From an uncultured Eubacteriales bacterium (GTDB taxonomy: Bacteria > Bacillota > Clostridia > Christensenellales > Borkfalkiaceae), in NCBI GenBank assembly GCA_900548285.1, contig URKE01000012.1:1-46426 (forward strand): a DNA stretch of 46,426 nucleotides, given 5' to 3'. Shown piece by piece: positions 8,227-15,239 of this stretch; the stretch's first letter is position 1, and each line of letters opens with the position of its first letter. A program made the position numbers and the translations under genes. The notes under the pieces are model-generated. The model had not been told where the DNA came from. It saw only the letters and a program-made list of their open reading frames with translations, and made no database searches.

Positions 8227-8916
8227 ATGTATAAACTTGAAACTCATTTGCACGTCGCCGGAACTTCTCCGTGCGCTCTGACGGAAGAAAAACTCATCGC
8301 GGAAATTTATAAAAAGGAAGGGTATAACGGCATTGTTTACACGAGCCATTATAATTCTTTTCTTTGCGGGTATTACGGCTTCAAAAATTTCGGCGGATAT
8401 AACGATAATTTTCTCAGGCATTTCGAAACGCTGAAAAAAGAGTGCTCCGCCTTCGGTATAGACGTTTTTTTCGGAATGGAATTTATGCCGGACGAAACCT
8501 CTTATTACGAGCCTACGCCTATGAACGCCGAATTTCTTATTTTCGGCGCGACGGAAGAAATCCTGAAAGACGGCGAAACGCTTTTGAAAAAAGGCGTAAA
8601 GTATACGAAAGATTATTGCTCGGAAAGAGATTTTTTGTTCGGGCAGGCGCATCCTTTCAGGGATATGATCACTTATCGTCGCCCCGAATTTCTCGATTGC
8701 GCCGAAGCGATAAACGGCAATCCCCGTCAGCAGAGCCATAACGACAAGGCGCGCGTGTACGCCGAGCAAAACGGACTTATTTTAACGGCGGGCAGCGATT
8801 TTCACGAACCGCAGGATTGTCTGGCGGGAATATATCTCGAATCGGAAGTGAAAACCGGACATGAACTCGTCTGCGAACTGAAAAAACGCAGACATACGTT
8901 ATTTTTCAACGGCTGA
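8227..8916 (+). CDS. PHP-domain metal-dependent phosphoesterase-like protein
   Basis: 229 residues. The PHP signature is present: ETHLHVAGTSPC near residue 4, TSHYNSF near 40, GMEF near 86, QAHPFRD near 142, and GSDFHEP near 195. These provide the His, Asp and Glu ligands of the trinuclear metal site. PHP proteins hydrolyse phosphoesters such as histidinol phosphate or nucleotides. The short length and missing accessory domains fit a stand-alone hydrolase of unknown substrate rather than HisK or a polymerase domain. There is no clear Shine-Dalgarno ahead of the ATG. The stop codon lies inside the first unit of the following repeat array. Confidence 0.85.
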   Translation: MYKLETHLHVAGTSPCALTEEKLIAEIYKKEGYNGIVYTSHYNSFLCGYYGFKNFGGYNDNFLRHFETLKKECSAFGIDVFFGMEFMPDETSYYEPTPMNAEFLIFGATEEILKDGETLLKKGVKYTKDYCSERDFLFGQAHPFRDMITYRRPEFLDCAEAINGNPRQQSHNDKARVYAEQNGLILTAGSDFHEPQDCLAGIYLESEVKTGHELVCELKKRRHTLFFNG

Positions 8917-9019
8917 AGAAAAACAAATCAGCGGCTGAGAAGATAAACAAATCAGCGGCTGAAGAAGAAAAACAAATCGACGGCTGAAGAAGAAAAACAA
9001 ATCGACGGCCGAAAAGCCG
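8910..9019 (+). repeat. Tandem repeat array of 22-25 bp units
   Basis: Four units beginning CGGCTGA and ending CAAATCAG or CAAATCGA, at 8910-8931, 8932-8955, 8956-8980 and 8981-9005. The last two are identical 25-mers. A partial fifth unit at 9006 runs into a small GGC/GCC hairpin. The first unit includes the TGA of the PHP gene. Confidence 0.85.
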
Positions 9020-9051
9020 TAATAAAAGACAAAATCGGTATTAACGAGAAA

Positions 9052-9099
9052 AAGGTTGCCTGTGGTTTTATTTGTATTCGGGTGTTTTCCGGCAACCTT
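9052..9099 (+). promoter_or_regulatory. Hairpin in the leader of the diguanylate cyclase gene
   Basis: AAGGTTGCC (9052-9060) pairs with GGCAACCTT (9091-9099). A second small pairing, GAGG with CCTC, lies next to the ribosome binding site. It does not match the c-di-GMP riboswitch consensus that I know. It could be a terminator without a T-run or a translation-control element. Confidence 0.35.
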
Positions 9100-9127
9100 G
9101 GAGGCGTAACGACCTCAGGGGGTAAAA

Positions 9128-10225
9128 ATGTTTATTAAAAGCATAAAATCTTTTTTTAAAAAATTAAACGAACGTCACGACGGCAAATTCAAGGAGATCA
9201 TAGTTGTCGACGATAAAAGGCGACGAGCCGTTTTTTGTATCGTTGTCAGCGCGCTTTCGGTTATATCGCTCGCCATGTCGATTATAAATATTTTCACCGA
9301 CGAGCAAATCCTTATGATCGTCACGCTCGCTTTCAGCCTTATTTCGCTGCTCAACGTGTTGTTTGTGGTTTTCTTCAAAAAAATAGAAAAACCTATTTGC
9401 ATCGCGTTTATGCTGGAAGATCTCGCGCTTCTGACTTTTTTCATCGTCAGCGGAATTCCTAACGGATTCAGCGCGATCTGGGTTTGCCTTATTCCGAATT
9501 TCGCGATGTTCCTTTTCGGTTTTAAAATCGGCTGCGGTTTTTCCGTGTCGACGTTTCTTATCTTGATTTTCTTCTTCTGGATACCGTTCGGACAATCGCT
9601 TTTGCAGTATTCTTACACAAGCGAATTTATGCTTCGTTTTCCCGTTTTGTATCTCGCCGTGTTCTTCGTTGCGGTGCTTATGGAGATAATACGCGGCGAA
9701 ACGCAGAAACAACTCGAGGAATCCAAGCGTCAATACCGGTTTTTATACAGACACGACGCGCTTACCGGGCTTTATAACCGTTACGGAATAAGCGAGTATA
9801 TGGACGTCAGGATGACGGAAAACGACAAGACGGCGGTTATAATCGTCGATATCGACGATTTCAAAGGCATAAACGACAGTTACGGACACGAATTCGGCGA
9901 CGAGGTTTTAATGCGAGTCGCGCAAAGGATTCCCGAACTTATGTGCGACGAATGTCATTGTTGCAGGTGGGGCGGCGAGGAATTTCTGCTCATTATGCGC
10001 TGTAAGCACGACGCCGCGGAAACGGCGGAAAAAATTCGGCGTGAAATCGAGATGCTTGAAATCTCTCGCGGCGAAGAAGTTGTGAACGTGACTGTGAGCG
10101 TGGGCGTCGGCGTGGTGAACAGCGATAAAAAGGTCGGTATTCACGAACTTATCGACGTTGCGGACAAGGCTCTTTATCGCGCCAAGGAAGCGGGAAAGAA
10201 CCGGATATCGGTTAATTACGTTTAA
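9128..10225 (+). CDS. Membrane-bound diguanylate cyclase (GGDEF)
   Basis: 365 residues. The N-terminal part (about 35-190) holds about six hydrophobic segments, so it is an integral membrane sensor of unknown ligand. A GGDEF domain fills about 200-365. Its motifs are DALTGLYNR, VDIDDFKGINDSYGH and the active-site WGGEEF at 281-286, an active-type signature, so it probably makes c-di-GMP from two GTP. The inhibitory I-site (RxxD, usually just before GGDEF) is replaced by Cys273-Asp-Glu-Cys276, with further cysteines at 278 and 279, so usual product inhibition is unlikely. Ribosome binding sequence AGGGGGT precedes the ATG. A hairpin terminator follows at 10250. Confidence 0.93.
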   Translation: MFIKSIKSFFKKLNERHDGKFKEIIVVDDKRRRAVFCIVVSALSVISLAMSIINIFTDEQILMIVTLAFSLISLLNVLFVVFFKKIEKPICIAFMLEDLALLTFFIVSGIPNGFSAIWVCLIPNFAMFLFGFKIGCGFSVSTFLILIFFFWIPFGQSLLQYSYTSEFMLRFPVLYLAVFFVAVLMEIIRGETQKQLEESKRQYRFLYRHDALTGLYNRYGISEYMDVRMTENDKTAVIIVDIDDFKGINDSYGHEFGDEVLMRVAQRIPELMCDECHCCRWGGEEFLLIMRCKHDAAETAEKIRREIEMLEISRGEEVVNVTVSVGVGVVNSDKKVGIHELIDVADKALYRAKEAGKNRISVNYV

Positions 10226-10249
10226 TTGTTTGTTTAAAAAGCAAACGTT

Positions 10250-10281
10250 CGGCAAGGCTCGGGTTTTTTCGGACCTTGCCG
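10250..10281 (+). terminator. Intrinsic terminator after the GGDEF gene
   Basis: CGGCAAGG (10250-10257) pairs with CCTTGCCG (10274-10281), followed by TTTAAAATTTT. Confidence 0.65.
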
Positions 10282-10387
10282 TTTAAAATTTTGTCGTAAA
10301 AATTTCAAAAATACACCTTTTTGTTCGCTGTCAGAACGTGTTTCATTTTATTCTCGTCCGGCATACTATGATAAGGGGTAAACGGAA

Positions 10388-10783
10388 TTGCGGGAAATCA
10401 GCGGCGCGGACGAGTTGAACGGTTACATAACGGATTGCGTGAACAAATGCTTTATAACGGACGTTTCGCCGCTTTTTATGGTGTTCTGCGAAAACCCGAA
10501 CCATAAATTTCTGCAAAAGTCGATCGGATATTCCGCCGCGCTTGCCGGCGCGGACGTCGTTCTTGCCGAGGGCGACGCTCAAAAGGCGTATTCTCAGTTC
10601 GATTCGCTCCTTGCGGACGGAATTTTTTCTTTGCTTTCCGCCGCGCGCGGAATAATTCTCGAATCGCGTCTTTTCGGGAGCGAGAGCGAAAAGGTCCTTT
10701 TATCCCGATGCCTCAAAAAAACAGGGAGAATATACCGTTTGGGGACGGCAAAAGGGCCGAAATCGGCGATATTCGACATATAA
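10388..10783 (+). CDS. Hypothetical protein
   Basis: 131 residues starting at a TTG, with AAGGGG about nine bases upstream. No family is recognised. The sequence is soluble, with no signal peptide or membrane segment. The region SIGYSAALAGADVVLAEGD looks like a Rossmann-type strand-helix unit. A later DGIFSLLSAARG helix faintly recalls alpha-phosphohexomutases, but no catalytic serine or metal loop is present and I do not assign it. It stands alone, between a terminator and a candidate small RNA on the same strand. Confidence 0.6.
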   Translation: MREISGADELNGYITDCVNKCFITDVSPLFMVFCENPNHKFLQKSIGYSAALAGADVVLAEGDAQKAYSQFDSLLADGIFSLLSAARGIILESRLFGSESEKVLLSRCLKKTGRIYRLGTAKGPKSAIFDI

Positions 10784-10845
10784 TTACATAAAAAGACACA
10801 AAAGTTACAAAATAAGATACAATAGCAAAAATAATTTGATTTCAA

Positions 10846-10874
10846 TTTACATTTATGTTATGCTATGATAATAT
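10846..10874 (+). promoter_or_regulatory. Promoter-like sequence ahead of candidate small RNA
   Basis: TTTACA at 10846-10851, 17 bp, then TAATAT at 10869-10874. A better -10 match (TATGAT at 10865) overlaps but has a short spacer. A medium-quality sigma-A promoter. Confidence 0.45.
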
Positions 10875-10877
10875 GTA

Positions 10878-11024
10878 ATTGTCAATTGACGAAGGGCTTG
10901 TGCGAAAGCGCGGAGAGTGAAACCCACAGCAGATAGCGATTGACAGATAAAAATGCTCATCATTTTCCCCCTTATCATATATTTTTCAAAAGGCAGTTTG
11001 CGAAGAGTTCGCGAACTGCTTTTT
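10878..11024 (+). ncRNA. Candidate structured small RNA or leader
   Basis: A unit of about 145 nt with no ORF lies between a promoter-like site and a strong terminator. TGTCAAT (10880-10886) pairs with ATTGACA (10939-10945) and closes a domain that contains a GAAA tetraloop hairpin (GTGC/GCGC). A second hairpin AAAATG/CATTTT follows, then CCCCC, and finally the terminator stem. The consensus of the riboswitches I know (glycine, c-di-GMP, THF, ykkC) is not present. It could be a free-standing sRNA or a riboswitch for the sipL gene. However, sipL has its own promoter-like site downstream of the terminator. Confidence 0.4.
10988..11024 (+). terminator. Strong intrinsic terminator
   Basis: GCAGTTTGCGAA (10993-11004) pairs with TTCGCGAACTGC (11008-11019) across a GAG loop with one G-U pair. 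It is flanked by AAAA and TTTTT. Confidence 0.85.
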
Positions 11025-11042
11025 GAGTATTACGGGGATGTT

Positions 11043-11071
11043 GCATAATGCCGGGCGGCAGGGCATATATT
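11043..11071 (+). promoter_or_regulatory. Candidate sigma-E promoter of sipL
   Basis: GCATAAT at 11043-11049, a 14-bp spacer and CATATATT at 11064-11071 fit the Bacillus sigma-E pattern (kmATAtty, 14 bp, CATAcaht). It lies between the terminator and the gene, 45 bases before the ATG at 11116. It supports that start over the TTG at 11023, which would lie upstream of the promoter. Confidence 0.6.
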
Positions 11072-11115
11072 ATATCGAAATGAAGCAATCGATTGCTTGC
11101 GGGAGGTATAATATT

Positions 11116-12585
11116 ATGATAAAGCCGGAGTACGGAAAAGTATGCGGCAGCGAAACGACGACTTACGAAGTGAAACTCAGCGCGGAAAGCGCGATCGCCA
11201 CTCAGGAGGACGTTAAAAAACCTATTTCTTTATCCGCCACGGCGTTTATCGTCGGAACGGAAAACAAGGACGCGACCACGATAGCGAAAATAAAAGTTGC
11301 GTTCTGCTTTATTTATCTTGCCGAGGACGGATTCAAAAAGAGCGATTTCTCGACCGAACTCACCGCCGAAATTCCGTTCGCCGGGGCAAGGGTGAAAGCG
11401 TGCGCCGAGGACGCGAGAGCGGTTTCCGCGCAGGAGGGTTACGTGGCGAAATGCGCCGTTAAAGTGTGCGCCGAAGGAACGAGAAAAACCGAGAATAACG
11501 CGCTTATAGGCGGGGATAACCTTAAAATTAAGGAGAGAACGGAGGAGTTCGATTCGCCGTCCGGCATAACGACGGACACGTTCGTTATAACCGATGAATT
11601 CGACGTCGGCTACGGCATAAAAGAGGTTTTGTGTTACGGCGCGACGGCATGTCTGAAGAGTGTTACGAGCGGCGTTTCGTGCGTGGTTTTCGAGGGTGAA
11701 GTAAATTTGCTTTTAAAGACCTTGCCTTTTTCCGACAATAATGATATATTAAAAGAAAGACGCGTCGTTCCGTTCAGATTCGAGCTGGAAAACGCCGGTT
11801 CTCTCCCGGATATGCGCGCCAAAGGCGAATGCGAGCCGACGCGCGTGTTGTTTAAGGTGTTCACGGACGAGGCTAAGGGCAAAAGCACCGTCAACGCCGA
11901 AATAACGCTCGCGTTTTCGGGCGAATCGATTGAAACGACAGCCATGACGGTCGCAGACGACGTATATTCCGTTTCGAGCGACATAGAAATTTCCAAATGC
12001 GAAGTTCCCGTCGCGCTCTTCGCCGGGCAGAGTTCCGCGAGCGAGTCGTTCGGCGGCGCGGCTTCGGGCGAAATCCCGGAGGGCGGGAAAGTCGTTACGT
12101 CTTTCGGCGAGCGTATCACGGTTCTCGGAACTGTTAAAACGACCGACGGCGTAACCGTGAACGGAATAGTCCGCGCAGACGTGGTTTTCCGCAACGCGGA
12201 TAACGGCACGAGCAGCGTAAACGCCGAAATGCCGTTTTCCGTCGACGTTACGGGCGAGGGCGAAATCGTGGGTTTAAAACTTGATTTAACCGATTTCGAC
12301 GCGACGATAAAAGACGGCGCGATTTATTTCAATTGCTCGACAAAAGCCGTCTATAAGTCGATTATCGTTAAAAAAATCACGGTAATAGACGGCGTAAACG
12401 AAGTGGGAATCAGAAAAGCGGACGAGTGCGCGATAAGCGTTTTCGTTCCGAAAAAAGGCGATGAGTTGTGGGATATTTCCAAACAACTCAGAGTGAGCGA
12501 AGAAGAGATAATGAAGTGCAACGAAAATCTCGAATTCCCTCTCCGCGGCGACGAAAGGATAATTATTTACAGGCAAAAAATTTAA
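11116..12585 (+). CDS. sipL: SipL-like SPOCS (DUF3794) and LysM protein
   Basis: 489 residues. The body consists of repeated SPOCS/DUF3794 beta-rich modules (about 20-150, 170-290 and 310-430). A LysM domain closes the protein (about 437-487, from KKGDELWDISKQL to DERIIIY). This architecture is that of clostridial SipL, which binds SpoIVA and ties the coat to the forespore surface in the mother cell. The place next to ispE and spoIIR matches other Clostridia. The start ATG has GGGAGG nine bases upstream. The codons near 12352 contain an exact dispersed element, read as YKSI. It could instead be a paralogous LysM/SPOCS coat protein. Confidence 0.82.
   Translation: MIKPEYGKVCGSETTTYEVKLSAESAIATQEDVKKPISLSATAFIVGTENKDATTIAKIKVAFCFIYLAEDGFKKSDFSTELTAEIPFAGARVKACAEDARAVSAQEGYVAKCAVKVCAEGTRKTENNALIGGDNLKIKERTEEFDSPSGITTDTFVITDEFDVGYGIKEVLCYGATACLKSVTSGVSCVVFEGEVNLLLKTLPFSDNNDILKERRVVPFRFELENAGSLPDMRAKGECEPTRVLFKVFTDEAKGKSTVNAEITLAFSGESIETTAMTVADDVYSVSSDIEISKCEVPVALFAGQSSASESFGGAASGEIPEGGKVVTSFGERITVLGTVKTTDGVTVNGIVRADVVFRNADNGTSSVNAEMPFSVDVTGEGEIVGLKLDLTDFDATIKDGAIYFNCSTKAVYKSIIVKKITVIDGVNEVGIRKADECAISVFVPKKGDELWDISKQLRVSEEEIMKCNENLEFPLRGDERIIIYRQKI
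12352..12364 (+). repeat. Dispersed element copy, exact core, inside sipL
   Basis: TATAAGTCGATTA preceded by GCCGTC and followed by TCGTT. It is read in frame as YKSI in the third SPOCS region. Confidence 0.85.
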
Positions 12586-12636
12586 GGGGCGTATCGCGAA
12601 GGGTTGCCCGGGACGACAAACATTACAGAGGATGAA

Positions 12637-13518
12637 ATGAAAAAGAACGTCAAAGCGTATGCAAAAATCAACCTTACGTTGAACATAACCGGGAGAAACG
12701 ACGGATTTCACGATATCGAAAGCCTTGTGACGACGGTCGATATTTACGATACGATTACTGTTTCCGCTCGTCGCGACGATAAAATAACGCTCGAAATGCG
12801 TATGGCGGGCAAGAGGTTTGCCGAAGATATCCCCGTTGAACGAAATAACGCTTACAAAGCGGCGAAACTGTTTGCCGAAACGTTTAAAACAGGCGGAGCG
12901 GACGTCAAAATCGTCAAAAGAATACCGCTTGCCGGGGGCTTGGGCGGCAGTTCGGCGGACGCCGCGGGCGTTCTCAACGCCATGAAGATTCTTTACGGCG
13001 TAAGCGAGGACGTTAAACCGCTTGCGGATATGCTCGGTAGCGACACCGGGTATATGACGAGCGGCGGATTTGCGCTCATTTCGGGTAGGGGAGAAAGGGT
13101 TGAAAAAATCGAATCCGAAACGAAACTGCACTTAGTGACGGTATATGCAAATTCGGGCGTGAACACCGCCGAATGTTATAAAAAATTCGACGAACTCGGC
13201 GCGGAAGGGCTGTTGTCGGATAACGTCGCCGCCGCGGAAGCGGTTAAAAACGGCGACATTAACGCGCTCGGAAAATGCGTCGGAAACGCTTTATATCTGC
13301 CGGCGGCAGCGTTGAACGAAGAGGTTGAAAAAAATCTCGGCGAAATAAAAAGTCTTTCGCCGGTCGCCTGCGGAATGACGGGCAGCGGTTCAACCGTTTT
13401 CGGAATTTTCGAAACGGAGGAATTGTGCCGCTGGGCTGTGGATAAACTGAGAAAAAAGGATCTGGACTGCGAATACGTTTGTTCGGTAGAACCGGGCAGA
13501 AAAAATTTTTTCGGTTGA
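12637..13518 (+). CDS. ispE: 4-diphosphocytidyl-2-C-methyl-D-erythritol kinase
   Basis: 293 residues, a GHMP kinase that phosphorylates CDP-methylerythritol in the non-mevalonate (MEP) isoprenoid pathway. KAYAKINLTLNITGRNDGFH near the N-terminus is the typical IspE opening. The ATP-binding motif PLAGGLGGSSADAAG is at 97-111. ACGMTGSGSTVFGIF near 248 is the C-terminal glycine-rich loop. I chose the ATG at 12637, since homology starts there and GAGG lies just upstream; a TTG at 12604 would only add 11 unconserved residues. It may be cotranscribed with sipL, 51 bases upstream. A very stable terminator follows. Confidence 0.95.
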   Translation: MKKNVKAYAKINLTLNITGRNDGFHDIESLVTTVDIYDTITVSARRDDKITLEMRMAGKRFAEDIPVERNNAYKAAKLFAETFKTGGADVKIVKRIPLAGGLGGSSADAAGVLNAMKILYGVSEDVKPLADMLGSDTGYMTSGGFALISGRGERVEKIESETKLHLVTVYANSGVNTAECYKKFDELGAEGLLSDNVAAAEAVKNGDINALGKCVGNALYLPAAALNEEVEKNLGEIKSLSPVACGMTGSGSTVFGIFETEELCRWAVDKLRKKDLDCEYVCSVEPGRKNFFG

Positions 13519-13538
13519 TATAATTTCAAATATTGCGA

Positions 13539-13580
13539 CGCGGCGGCGTCCGGGAATTCCCCGGACGCCGCCGCGTTTTT
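13539..13580 (+). terminator. Very stable intrinsic terminator after ispE
   Basis: A 16-bp GC-rich stem, 13539-13554 with 13560-13575 (CGCGGCGGCGTCCGGG and its complement), a 5-nt loop, then TTTTT. Confidence 0.92.
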
Positions 13581-13620
13581 ACTTGAAAAGATATTACGCC
13601 CCGAAAAATTCCGTTTTCGG

Positions 13621-13650
13621 GTATAAAAACAATCGCGTTTGGTTATAATC
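13621..13650 (+). promoter_or_regulatory. Candidate sigma-F promoter of spoIIR
   Basis: GTATA at 13621-13625, 15 bp, then GGTTATAATC at 13641-13650. This is close to the sigma-F pattern (GywTA, about 16 bp, GgnrAnAnTw). The -10 also contains TATAAT, but no sigma-A -35 is seen at the right distance. Confidence 0.5.
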
Positions 13651-13742
13651 TCATTGCCGAAAGGCGTACGGCGATAAAAATGTCGATGTGAACGGCGCCG
13701 TCTGAGTGTCGGCAATATTAAAATAAAAAAGAGGATTATTCT

Positions 13743-14270
13743 ATGAAAAAATTTTGCATAACTTTGGAATTACTAATCATAATACTTGTGACGATAGCGT
13801 GCGGCACGGGAAGCGGCGTAAGCGAAAATACGGAATATCTGCGGATACATATCCGCGCGAATTCCAACAGCGATTACGACCAGAGCGTCAAGTATAAAAT
13901 AAGAGACGAAATCGTTCCTTATTTAACCCCGTATCTTGCGGATTGTCAAAGTAAAGACGAGGCTGCGGACGTAATATCCTCTTTGAAAAAGGATATGGAA
14001 AAAAGAATCGACGACATACTCAGAACCAACGGATACGGGTATTCTTCCTCCGTTAAAATAAGGAACGAAAAATTTCCTACGAGAGTATACGGAGATCTGA
14101 CTTTGGAAACGGGATATTACGACGCGGTTATCGTTGAACTCGGAAAAGCGGAAGGCGACAACTGGTGGTGCGTCGTGTATCCGCCGCTCTGTTTTACGTC
14201 GGGCGAGAACGTTAAGTACCGTTCGAAGATAGCAGAGATAATAGCCGATTGGAAAAAGAAAAAAGGCTGA
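13743..14270 (+). CDS. spoIIR: Stage II sporulation protein R
   Basis: 175 residues. An N-terminal hydrophobic segment (about 4-22) acts as a signal or anchor. The rest matches SpoIIR: YLRIHIRANSNSDYDQSVKY, VKYKIRDEIVPYL, and the C-terminal EGDNWWCVVYPPLCF. SpoIIR is made in the forespore under sigma-F, exported to the intermembrane space, and triggers SpoIIGA to process pro-sigma-E. Its presence is strong evidence for a sporulation programme. The ribosome binding site is AGAGGA. A candidate sigma-F promoter lies about 95 bases upstream. The next gene, sleB, is separated by a minisatellite. Confidence 0.93.
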   Translation: MKKFCITLELLIIILVTIACGTGSGVSENTEYLRIHIRANSNSDYDQSVKYKIRDEIVPYLTPYLADCQSKDEAADVISSLKKDMEKRIDDILRTNGYGYSSSVKIRNEKFPTRVYGDLTLETGYYDAVIVELGKAEGDNWWCVVYPPLCFTSGENVKYRSKIAEIIADWKKKKG

Positions 14271-14330
14271 CGTTTTGCCGATTTGTCGGTTTTTCGGATT
14301 GTCGCTTTGCCGTCCGAACAAAGGCTTCGG

Positions 14331-14449
14331 GCAGACGATATCGCGCAGACGGTATCACGCAGACGACTTTGTGTAGACGATTTCGCATAGACGATATCAC
14401 GCAGACGACTTTGTGTAGACGATTTCGCATAGACGATATCACGCAGACG
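14331..14449 (+). repeat. 14-bp minisatellite, eight units plus a partial
   Basis: Units start at 14331, 14345, 14359, 14373, 14387, 14401, 14415 and 14429, each 14 bp, with a partial unit at 14443. The consensus is close to GCAGACGATATCAC. Units 3-5 (14359-14400) are repeated exactly as units 6-8 (14401-14442), a 42-bp higher-order copy. There are no spacers and no nearby transposase. Confidence 0.95.
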
Positions 14450-14507
14450 AAAATCCCTTTTTCTTTGACCGACGGCAAAATCTAATAAGAAAAAGGAGTT
14501 GTGCAAA

Positions 14508-15227
14508 ATGAACAGAAAAATCACGAAACTTGCTTTTTTTGCGGTAATTCTTGCGCTTTGCTGCACGTTTTCGGCCGTTATAATTCAGCGGAACGCGCGT
14601 GACGCGGTAAAAATCGGAACGGACGTCGTCGAAACGCTCGCTTTAAAACAGGGAAGCACGGGTTCTACCGTAAAACAAGTACAACAAAAACTCAAAAACT
14701 GGGGCTATTACAGCGGCGCGGTTGACGGAATTTTCGGTTCCGGAACGCGTAAAGCCGTGGTTTTATTCCAGAAAAGAAACAAACTCACCGCCGACGGAAT
14801 AGTCGGAAGCAAGACGCTCGAAGCGCTCGGAATTTACGTGAGCAAAACATCGCAGAAACAAAATTCGGTTTACGCAAATTCGGACGTAAACCTTCTTGCA
14901 AGGCTTATTTACGCCGAAGCGCGCGGCGAAACTTATTCGGGGCAGGTCGCGGTAGGCGCGGTGGTTTTAAACAGGGTTAAGAGTTCGTCTTTCCCGAACA
15001 CCATTTCGGCGGTTATCTATCAGCCTTACGCGTTCACCTGCGTGAGCGACGGGCAGATAAATATGACGCCTGACAGCACGGCGGTTTCCGCCGCTAAGGA
15101 CGCGATGAACGGGTGGGATCCGTCTTACGGAAGCCTTTATTATTACAACCCGGCAGTCGCGACGAGCAAATGGATATTCTCGAGGAAAACCGTGGTGACG
15201 ATCGGATCGCACGTATTTGCGCTTTAA
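14508..15227 (+). CDS. sleB: Spore cortex-lytic enzyme
   Basis: 239 residues. An N-terminal hydrophobic signal segment (about 8-28) is followed by a peptidoglycan-binding domain (about 45-108, GSTGSTVKQVQQKLKNWGYY then DGIFGSGT). A hydrolase_2/SleB catalytic domain fills about 120-238 and begins LLARLIYAEARGE, whose glutamate is the catalytic residue of this lytic transglycosylase family. SleB degrades muramic-delta-lactam cortex during germination. ypeB, which stabilises SleB in spores, lies 12 bases downstream, the standard pairing. The ATG at 14508 has AAGGAG nine bases upstream. In Bacillus the pair is under sigma-G. The minisatellite lies directly upstream. Confidence 0.93.
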   Translation: MNRKITKLAFFAVILALCCTFSAVIIQRNARDAVKIGTDVVETLALKQGSTGSTVKQVQQKLKNWGYYSGAVDGIFGSGTRKAVVLFQKRNKLTADGIVGSKTLEALGIYVSKTSQKQNSVYANSDVNLLARLIYAEARGETYSGQVAVGAVVLNRVKSSSFPNTISAVIYQPYAFTCVSDGQINMTPDSTAVSAAKDAMNGWDPSYGSLYYYNPAVATSKWIFSRKTVVTIGSHVFAL

Positions 15228-15239
15228 GGAGGGATAATT

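Noticed and set aside
9020..9127. c-di-GMP riboswitch upstream of the GGDEF gene
   Set aside because: A hairpin is present but not the conserved c-di-GMP-I or -II core sequences.
10388..10783. Assignment as a phosphohexomutase fragment
   Set aside because: Only faint similarity; the catalytic serine and metal-binding loops are missing.
14331..14449. CRISPR array
   Set aside because: Units are contiguous 14-mers with no unique spacers, and no cas genes are nearby.
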